From the NCBI GenBank assembly GCA_964407925.1, contig CAYOXM010000011.1, positions 1 to 43,217 of the forward strand: a DNA stretch of 43,217 nt. Direction: 5' to 3'. This document shows, piece after piece, positions 37,783 to 43,217 of this stretch. Under the pieces are notes generated by a model. It saw only the letters and a list, made by a program, of their open reading frames with translations, did not search any database and was not told where the DNA came from. Origin of the DNA: CAYOXM01 sp964407925. GTDB taxonomy: Bacteria > Patescibacteriota > Patescibacteriia > SG8-24. The position numbers and the translations under genes were made by a program. Every line of letters begins with the position of its first letter. The first letter of the stretch is position 1.

Positions 37783-38352
37783 ATGGGTCTGAAGAACGCA
37801 AAAATCAGGAAAACGCCGTTTTTTCGCGAGTTCCTGCGTGACAGGAACGTCGCCGCCGTGAGCCCGAGTTCGCCGCACCTGATGCGCCGGCTGCTCAAGA
37901 ACTTGGACGTGTCGGGCATCCGCCGTATCGTCGAGCTCGGCCCCGGCGAAGGCGTCGCGGTTCGCGCCTTGCTGCCGAAGCTGTCCGAGGAGGCGCGCTA
38001 CGTCGCCATCGAGCGCAACCCTAATTTCGTCAGTCGGCTCAAAAAAACCAAGGACCATCGCTTCACCGTCATTCATGGCCGCGCTCAGGACATGCGCCGG
38101 ATCGTTTCCCATGCCGACGGGAAAGTGGATGCGGTCATCGCGAGCATCCCGTTCACTTACCTCAAAAAGGACGAACGTGCGGCGGTCGTCGCCGAAGCGA
38201 GACGCCTGCTCCGCCCCGGCGGCACGCTCATCGTCTTCCACCAATATTCGCCGCTCATGGTCCCCTACCTCGCGAAGGAATTCCCCGACGTGCACGTGGA
38301 GTTCGAACCGCTGAACATCCTGCCCTGCTTCCTGATGCGGGTGAGAAAGTGA
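37783..38352 (+). CDS. SAM-dependent methyltransferase, phospholipid N-methyltransferase-like
   Basis: A 189-residue class I methyltransferase. FFREFLRDRNVAAVSPSSPHLMRRLL is the N-terminal stretch seen in PmtA-type phospholipid methyltransferases and in KsgA-like enzymes. SAM site: IVELGPGEGVAVRALL (about 45-60), then YVAIERNPNF. A catalytic-type motif DAVIASIPFTYL (about 118-129) replaces NLPY-like sequence. It could methylate phosphatidylethanolamine-type lipids, or rRNA; the lipid option fits better by length. No ribosome site; leader about 6 nt. Single-gene unit. Confidence 0.8.
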   Translation: MGLKNAKIRKTPFFREFLRDRNVAAVSPSSPHLMRRLLKNLDVSGIRRIVELGPGEGVAVRALLPKLSEEARYVAIERNPNFVSRLKKTKDHRFTVIHGRAQDMRRIVSHADGKVDAVIASIPFTYLKKDERAAVVAEARRLLRPGGTLIVFHQYSPLMVPYLAKEFPDVHVEFEPLNILPCFLMRVRK

Positions 38353-38366
38353 GATTTTTCTGACAA

Positions 38367-38563
38367 GCGAGGGTGCGGCCTCCGGCGGCTCGCGTGCCGC
38401 GAGCCCTCGCTCCGACTCGGGTTTACCCGCCGGAAACCGCATCCCTCGCGCCGGAAAATCTGGTGGAAGAGATGATGGAAATCGGCATCTCGCCCGATCC
38501 GCGAGCCGATGCGCCCCGGCCGGATTTCTCGAAGGCTCTTAGGGACCTTCGAAAGCCCGTGCC
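38367..38563. other. Highly structured intergenic region
   Basis: Between 38353 and 38620 there is no convincing gene. Large inverted repeat 38367-38388/38427-38449, with GGCTCGCG-TGC-CGCGAGCC (38387-38405) inside it. A second hairpin occupies 38481-38510 (ATCGG/CCGAT plus CTCGC/GCGAG) and a third 38529-38552 (TCGAAGG-N10-CCTTCGA). It could be a structured RNA or a decayed mobile element. An 83-codon frame crosses it but shows no family features and runs into the terminator. Confidence 0.45.
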
Positions 38564-38589
38564 GGCGATGAGGTTCAAATCTGGTAATG

Positions 38590-38620
38590 AAAAAAGACCC
38601 GGCTCCGGCCGAGTTTTTTC
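38590..38620. terminator. Terminator-like sequence between convergent units
   Basis: A6-GACC-CGGC-TCCG-GCCG-AG-T6; the stem is short and imperfect. Confidence 0.55.
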
Positions 38621-39037
38621 TTAGAGAATCTTCTTCGCCACCGTGATCGTCGGCTCGCCGGAGTAGGTCGCACTGACCCAGACGTCCTTTTTCGCCTTCT
38701 TCGCGGCGACGCGGGCGGCGGCGGCGAGTTCGTCCGGCGATTCTGCGCCCGTCACGACGACGGCGACCGACGGGACGCCCCACGCGAACGCGAGGCCGTT
38801 CGCCATCGCGACGCCGGCGCGCACCGTGCTCCACGAGACGTCGCGGCTGGCGACCTTCGCGGAGAGCGCCACGGCGACGCACGACGGTTTCCCTTTCGGA
38901 AACCCCTTGGACCGCCGCGCCTTGTCGAACGCGCGAAACACGCCGCGGCCCGTCGGCGCGGAAACCCACATCGCACCCTTCGCCCCGACGGCGGCGACGC
39001 GCGCGGTCTCGTTGGTGAAATCAAGAAAGAGAATCAT
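38621..39037 (-). CDS. TsaB-like protein (ASKHA fold), short form
   Basis: A 138-residue protein. It opens ILFLDFTNETARVAAVG, like the phosphate-1 strand pair of TsaB/TsaD. The segment STVRAGVAMANGLAFAWGVPSVAVVV resembles the TsaB motif around its helix (GLR-x-G-x2-x2-KGLA). TsaB (about 230 residues) is the inactive partner of TsaD in making the t6A base of tRNA. This protein is much shorter, so it is at best a reduced homologue. Its ATG overlaps the EamA-like stop by four bases. No TsaD or TsaE is in the window. Confidence 0.5.
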   Translation of the reverse strand: MILFLDFTNETARVAAVGAKGAMWVSAPTGRGVFRAFDKARRSKGFPKGKPSCVAVALSAKVASRDVSWSTVRAGVAMANGLAFAWGVPSVAVVVTGAESPDELAAAARVAAKKAKKDVWVSATYSGEPTITVAKKIL

Positions 39038-39474
39038 GCGTGTACGGCTCCGCCCTTCGCGAGCAGGAGCACCGCGGCTGCAGCGAGCGCGTAGCCGGCG
39101 ACCTGATACCCGTTCGGCCAACCGCCGACCCAGAAATGCCGGACGACCGCCGTGAGCACCGGCGCCATGATGGCGATGGTCGATATCACGAGGACGTTCC
39201 CGCCAGACGTGAACGCGCCGAGATAGAAGTAATCCGCGAAGAAATAAACGATGCCGAGGAAAATGGTCAGCCACAGCAAATCGCCCTTCGGCCAGACGAC
39301 CGCCTGCCCGAGCGAGCGCTGGCCGAGTATCCAAAAAAGCGACACCACGACCATCGGCGCGACGAACAGCAGCACGAGCGCGACCGTGGAAAATTTCTCG
39401 AGCCGTTGCTCGATGATGACGCCTGTCAGGCTGTAAATGGCCATGCCCGCGAGGGCGAGGAGGATGGGTTTCAT
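39034..39474 (-). CDS. Half-size EamA/DMT-type transporter
   Basis: A 146-residue membrane protein with about five helices (about 2-22, 29-50, 67-88, 92-113, 120-142). It matches one EamA repeat. Full EamA proteins have two repeats (about 300 residues), so this single-repeat form probably dimerises, like the small multidrug resistance proteins. The end LAAAAVLLLAKGG is typical. The substrate is unknown. It lies upstream of and overlaps the TsaB-like gene. Confidence 0.75.
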   Translation of the reverse strand: MKPILLALAGMAIYSLTGVIIEQRLEKFSTVALVLLFVAPMVVVSLFWILGQRSLGQAVVWPKGDLLWLTIFLGIVYFFADYFYLGAFTSGGNVLVISTIAIMAPVLTAVVRHFWVGGWPNGYQVAGYALAAAAVLLLAKGGAVHA

Positions 39475-39514
39475 GCGAGTACTAAGGGGACTGCCCGCGG
39501 GGACAGTCCTTCGG

Positions 39515-40189
39515 TCAGAATGCGGGAGTCGGCATGCGCTCGGCCGCAGCGTCGACGACGACGATCTTCTTTGATTCGAGGATGCTGTAGAGGAAGCGGT
39601 CGGTCACGTCCTTGCGGTACTTGTATTCCTGCGGCGTGAGGACGGTGTAGTTGATCTCGCGGCCGATTTCCTTCTCGAAGGCGCGTATGACGCTCGCCAC
39701 GCGATCGCGATTCACCTTGCCGACGACGAACAGGTCGGTCGGCGATTCGTGCTCGCCCACGAAAAACCCGGTGAGGGCAAGATACTGCACCGCGCCCGCC
39801 TGCGTGATGCGGCTCACGAAATCCTTCTCGAGCAGCACCTGCGCTTTCATGAACAGCGCGCGAAGTTCCGGGTACAGGAGCGCGTCGACGTTCAGGCGGT
39901 AATACTTGCGCTGCGCCGCCGACTTGCGCCCGGCCTTGCCGGCATCCTCCGGTTCGAACCCCTCGGCCTCGATGATTATCCCCATCTCGATGAGGTTGTC
40001 GAGCTCGTTCCTGATGGCGTTGATTTGCGAGCCGATTTTGCGCGTCAGCTCGCGGACATAGTAGGCGCCCTGATAATTGTTCAAAAAAAGGCGAAGAAGC
40101 CGGACCCGGGTCTTCGAACCAAAAAGCTGTTCAAGCATGTGTTTCTTCGTAGCGGCTCCTCCCCCGCCCGACCGTCCCGACCTTGCCAT
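39515..40189 (-). CDS. Winged-helix regulator with degenerate nucleotidyltransferase-like domain
   Basis: A 224-residue protein. A winged helix (about 18-95) reads EQLFGSKTRVRLLRLFLNN, YYVRELTRKIGSQINAIRNE, then MGIIIEAE. The C-terminal domain has YLALTGFFVGEHESPTDLFVVG, which looks like the minimal nucleotidyltransferase core (G-x-S ... D-x-D) with the active-site residues lost. This combination recurs in Patescibacteria and is thought to be a regulator. An alternative start at 40138 (HMLEQLF) has a better ribosome site upstream (GGAGGAG, though distant), so the first 17 residues are uncertain. Divergent from the 876-residue gene. Confidence 0.7.
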   Translation of the reverse strand: MARSGRSGGGGAATKKHMLEQLFGSKTRVRLLRLFLNNYQGAYYVRELTRKIGSQINAIRNELDNLIEMGIIIEAEGFEPEDAGKAGRKSAAQRKYYRLNVDALLYPELRALFMKAQVLLEKDFVSRITQAGAVQYLALTGFFVGEHESPTDLFVVGKVNRDRVASVIRAFEKEIGREINYTVLTPQEYKYRKDVTDRFLYSILESKKIVVVDAAAERMPTPAF

Positions 40190-40213
40190 ATCCGCTGACC
40201 CGGTGTATCCGCT

Positions 40214-40242
40214 TTGTAGCCAAATTATGGGTGTAGTATAAT
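40214..40242 (+). promoter_or_regulatory. Promoter of the 876-residue gene
   Basis: TTGTAG, 17-bp spacer, TATAAT (perfect -10). Confidence 0.65.
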
Positions 40243-40269
40243 GCCCCAGAAAGACACGGTCAACGCCTT

Positions 40270-42900
40270 ATGCCGCAAAGCCAATCCCGGGTGAGCCAAT
40301 TAGTGCGTTGGAACGCCCGGAAATCGGGCCGTTACGTCCAAGCGATGACGCTCGACATCTCCCGCGAGGCACAGGGCCGCGTCGGGAGGGTTCATGCGCT
40401 GCTCGCCGCCGACGCTCCCGCCAAGACCGGCGAGGCGCTGTTCGCGCACCTCGAGGACGCCTTCAGTCGAGGCGTGGCAGACGCCATACGCAAGCTCCCC
40501 GCGGACGCCGGCCAAGAGCAGATTTTCGAAGCGGCCGTCGCGAGCGTCAACATGGCCGTTTCGCGCGTGCTCGGGGAGAACGGCCTGCAGCTCGAACCGG
40601 AATACGTCACCGCCGCGCTCCTCTCCGTGAAGGATCACGAGATCGTCGCCGCCACATGGGGTCGGCCCTACATCCTGCTCTTCCACCCGCTCCCGGGCGA
40701 CAGCGGCCGCTGCAAGATTTTCGACCTCGTGGACGACAGCGGCACCGAGCAGCAGCATTATCGCGCGGCGCCCGTCCGCCGCTGTTTCGGCAGCGTGATT
40801 TCGGGACGAATCGGCAAACGCGACCGGATGCTGCTTTCGACGGAGGATCTCGCCGGCATCCCCGGCATGGAGCCGCTCGAACAGATCATCATGACCGAGG
40901 ATCCCGAGGCGGCCACCGAACTCGTCCAGGAACGCCTCGCGCCGATCAAGGAGGACCTCCCGCTCGCGATGATGGTGCTCGACGTCACGCAGGTCCGCTA
41001 CGTCGAACAGCTCGCGGAGGCGCGACCGACCGCCGAGGAGCGGCCCGGCTCCACTCACGCTTCGCTCGCGAAACTCCGGAAGACGGAATCGCATACGAAC
41101 GAAATAATGTCCCCCTCCCCGCTCTCGCATCTCGCGAAGAAGGGTTTCGTCGCGTTCGGCGGCCTCGCCGAGAACCTGAAAAAGATGGCCTCGGGCGCCG
41201 CGGCGGCGACGCAGGAGAAGCTCAAGGAGATGCACGAGTCGCGCAAGGAGGCGCTTGAAGCGAAACTCCATGAGGTGGCGCAAGACGAAACCGAACAGCC
41301 CGCCGCCGTTCCCGTCGCCGAAGAGCCGGAGGCCGTCATCGCCGAACCGAAAGTCATCGAAGTCGCGGCTCCTGCCGCCGCCGAAACGTACGAGCCGCGA
41401 CAGGCCGAGACAAACCAGGCGCTGTTCGACATCTTGCCGCCGGAAGTCCGCGACGTCGCTGCCGAGGACGAACCCGCAGCTGCAGAAACGGACGCCCTCG
41501 TTACGCTCGCGGACCTGAACGAGGTCGTCGAGGACGTCGGCAAACCGATGCCGGCCAGGCCCGTCACGCACGAGAGCGAAACGGAGGAACTCCCCCCGCT
41601 CTTCATTCTTTCCGCCGCGACTGCGGCGGAAAAGCATCGCGAGGAAGCGGCCGAAACCGTCGTCCAAGCCGCCGTAGCAAAAGGCCCGGACGCCGCCGAG
41701 CCGGAGATAACCATCGTACCCGTGCCGAAGGAACGGTTCAGCCTGCGCAGGAAGGCTGACGCCGTCATGAACGGATTCGTCGACGGCCTCAACGCCCTCG
41801 CGCCGAAGAGCCGCGCGCTCCTGTTCACGGCGCTCACCCTCACGATGGCGTTCAACGACAGCATCCTCGTCGGTTCGTGGCAACGGAAATTCGAGGAGCT
41901 CGGCGCCGCCGAGGAGAAGCGCGTGGCCGTCATCGAGCAAAAGATCGACGCGGCCGAGGCGAGCATGATTTACCGGGATGAGAACCGCGCCAAATCGCTT
42001 CTCGCCGAAGCGACGACGGCCATCGCCGCCCTTCCCGAAAAGAAACCGAAGGATGCGGAGAAGAAAGCCGAACTGAAGGATCGCGTCGCGGCCGCCCAGG
42101 ACGCGCTGCGCCACGTCATCGCGCTCCCTGCGCCGGAAGTCGTTTCGACCGTCGCCGACGAGGGACGGCAGGTCGCGCTCGCCAAGCTCGCCATGCGCGG
42201 CGATGCCGCCTGGACGGCATCGGTCGACGGCGAACTCTACAAGATCAACCTCAAGGACGGCACCTCGCAAAAGATCGCCGAGGCGCTCAACGGCCAGCCG
42301 AGGGCGCTCATCCCCGGAGGGGACGGGATTCTCGCCGTCGGGGACGGCGGCATCGGCAGGTTCATCTCTCCTGCCGGAAAGGCGTCCGACCGGCCGGTCC
42401 AAGCCGACGCCGACGCGCGCATCGCCGACGCCGAAATCTACGGCTCACGGCTCTACGTGCTCGACGCCGCGCATAACCGCATCGTCCGGCACGCCGCCGA
42501 AGGCTCCGGCTACGGCAAGGCGCAATCCTACATGAAGGACGGTACCGATCTTTCGAAAGCGGTCTCGATCGCCATCGACAGCGTGGTCTACGTGCTGAAC
42601 GCAGACGGTTCAGTCGTGCGGATAGCGAAGGGCAGTCACGAGGACTTCGCCGTCGCGCAGGCCGATCCGCCGGTCACCGCGGCGAAACGGCTGCGCACGA
42701 GCGCGGACGCGAAATTCCTGTACGTCCTCGACGCCTCCCCCGCCCGCATCCTGAAGTACAACAAGGATACCGGCTTCCTCGTCGCCCAATACGTGTCACC
42801 TTCGCTCGAAGGCGCCGGCGATTTCGCCGTCGACGAGAAGGCTAAGACGGCAACTGTCGCCGTGGGCGACAAACTGCTGAAGTTCGGCCTGCCGGAGTGA
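40270..42900 (+). CDS. Large single-pass protein: N-terminal globular, C-terminal propeller-like
   Basis: An 876-residue protein with no single known family. Residues 1-245 are globular with alternating strands and helices (TLDISREAQGRVGRV, EYVTAALLSVKDHEIVAATW, RDRMLLSTEDLAGIPG), reminiscent of a PP2C-type fold but without its metal-binding Asp motifs. An acidic Ala/Glu linker (about 290-490) follows. A hydrophobic segment (about 518-535, ALLFTALTLTMAFNDS) and a coiled coil (about 545-620) come next. Residues 640-876 form repeated strands (AWTASVDGELYKINLKDG, RLYVLDAAHNRIVRH, FLYVLDASPARILKYN), a propeller-like end. It may sense from one side of the membrane to the other; inference only. Start could also be at residue 26. 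Confidence 0.65.
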   Translation: MPQSQSRVSQLVRWNARKSGRYVQAMTLDISREAQGRVGRVHALLAADAPAKTGEALFAHLEDAFSRGVADAIRKLPADAGQEQIFEAAVASVNMAVSRVLGENGLQLEPEYVTAALLSVKDHEIVAATWGRPYILLFHPLPGDSGRCKIFDLVDDSGTEQQHYRAAPVRRCFGSVISGRIGKRDRMLLSTEDLAGIPGMEPLEQIIMTEDPEAATELVQERLAPIKEDLPLAMMVLDVTQVRYVEQLAEARPTAEERPGSTHASLAKLRKTESHTNEIMSPSPLSHLAKKGFVAFGGLAENLKKMASGAAAATQEKLKEMHESRKEALEAKLHEVAQDETEQPAAVPVAEEPEAVIAEPKVIEVAAPAAAETYEPRQAETNQALFDILPPEVRDVAAEDEPAAAETDALVTLADLNEVVEDVGKPMPARPVTHESETEELPPLFILSAATAAEKHREEAAETVVQAAVAKGPDAAEPEITIVPVPKERFSLRRKADAVMNGFVDGLNALAPKSRALLFTALTLTMAFNDSILVGSWQRKFEELGAAEEKRVAVIEQKIDAAEASMIYRDENRAKSLLAEATTAIAALPEKKPKDAEKKAELKDRVAAAQDALRHVIALPAPEVVSTVADEGRQVALAKLAMRGDAAWTASVDGELYKINLKDGTSQKIAEALNGQPRALIPGGDGILAVGDGGIGRFISPAGKASDRPVQADADARIADAEIYGSRLYVLDAAHNRIVRHAAEGSGYGKAQSYMKDGTDLSKAVSIAIDSVVYVLNADGSVVRIAKGSHEDFAVAQADPPVTAAKRLRTSADAKFLYVLDASPARILKYNKDTGFLVAQYVSPSLEGAGDFAVDEKAKTATVAVGDKLLKFGLPE

Positions 42901-42945
42901 CGCCGCCGGACGACCACGCCCAAAAAAACGATAACGATGAATGCG

Positions 42946-42975
42946 AAAAAAGACCGCCCGAGGGCGGTCTTTTTT
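42946..42975. terminator. Bidirectional terminator
   Basis: AAAAAAGACCGCCC-GA-GGGCGGTCTTTTTT between convergent genes. Confidence 0.9.
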
Positions 42976-42990
42976 GCTGGTCGGCGAATC

Positions 42991-43217
42991 TTACTTCAGG
43001 TTGACCTTCGCGCCGGCCTCTTCGAGCTTCTTCTTCCAGGATTCGGCATCGGCCTTGGCGACGCCTTCCTTCACCATCTTCGGGGCGGCGTCGACGAGAT
43101 CCTTGGCGTCCTTGAGACCGAGCTGGGTCAGCTCGCGGAGCACCTTGATCACGCCGATCTTGTTGGAACCGGCATCGGCGAGCTCGACGTCGAAGGAGGA
43201 CTTCTCCTCGGCGGGAG
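42991..43217 (-). CDS. rplL: Ribosomal protein L7/L12, 5' end cut by window
   Basis: The C-terminal 75 residues are visible. The C-terminal domain reads EKSSFDVELADAGSNKIGVI, then KVLRELTQLGLKDAKDLVD, AAPKMVKEGVAKADAE and KLEEAGAKVNLK. These match the L7/L12 domain that recruits translation GTPases on the ribosomal stalk. The N-terminal dimerisation domain and hinge lie beyond the right edge. L10 (rplJ) normally precedes it, also outside the window. Confidence 0.95.
   Translation of the reverse strand, partial: PAEEKSSFDVELADAGSNKIGVIKVLRELTQLGLKDAKDLVDAAPKMVKEGVAKADAESWKKKLEEAGAKVNLK

Noticed and set aside
38373..38624. 83-codon plus-strand frame over the hairpin region
   Set aside because: It starts inside a large inverted repeat, has no ribosome site and ends within a terminator; RNA or repeat structure explains the region better.
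40300..42402. 700-codon minus-strand frame opposite the 876-residue gene
   Set aside because: Arg-rich without motifs, and the plus strand has a perfect -10 and coherent domains.

Overview
The window is about 43 kb of high-GC bacterial chromosome. It carries single-copy housekeeping genes: ClpP, FtsE/FtsX, FtsB-like, MreB, a Mur ligase, ribosomal protein L7/L12 and three tRNAs. Mixed with these are families typical of the Candidate Phyla Radiation (Patescibacteria, Parcubacteria-like): a DUF4012 protein beside GT2 glycosyltransferases, secreted proteins with aromatic-rich 'WYV/YYF' N-terminal domains, and a Mur ligase missing its N-terminal domain. TGA is used as an ordinary stop, so code 11 applies. 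The lineage call is inference from gene content; no 16S or protein tree was available.

Layout. 1-5 kb: envelope and redox genes (M23 peptidase, CPHC thiol protein, lipoprotein, DUF1761 membrane protein, type II NADH dehydrogenase followed by a Cys-rich secreted protein). 5-8.1 kb: two secreted paralogues, one with a cupredoxin-like and one with a CAP C-terminus, separated by an inverted cassette (vsr-like nuclease plus an unknown gene) bracketed by inverted 24-bp repeats. 8.2-10.7 kb: ABC-F, clpP, cold-shock protein. 10.9-14.8 kb: tRNA-Gln, lipoprotein, ftsEX operon, tRNA-Gly/tRNA-Thr with a nested hairpin between them and a duplicated tRNA-Thr 3' end. 14.8-18.2 kb (minus): envelope operon murE-like, bPH2, ftsB, ppiC.

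18.3-29.2 kb is an accessory stretch made mostly of single genes. Most have a TTGACA-like -35, a 17-bp spacer, a TANNNT -10, a strong AAGGAGG-type ribosome site and a terminator. It holds two tandem serine proteases, a CDP-alcohol phosphotransferase, a tiny transcription unit, two AT-richer TrmB-type regulators, three tandem zinc-ribbon paralogues, a unit with broken reading frames and three matching hairpins, an ADP-ribosylglycohydrolase, a degenerate nuclease-like protein and a small unknown gene. An M16 peptidase follows (29.2-30.5 kb).

30.5-37.1 kb (minus) is a surface polymer and shape operon: membrane GT2, two GT2 enzymes, DUF4012, mreB. 37.2-43.2 kb holds a zinc-binding orphan, a phospholipid-methyltransferase-like enzyme, a highly structured intergenic region, a TsaB-like/EamA pair, a helix-turn-helix regulator, an 876-residue membrane protein with a propeller-like end, and the 3' part of rplL.

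The strongest candidates for something undescribed are the regulator/zinc-ribbon island at 21.0-24.7 kb and the structured unit just after it (24.68-25.22 kb). Functions given for unknown families are descriptions of sequence only.
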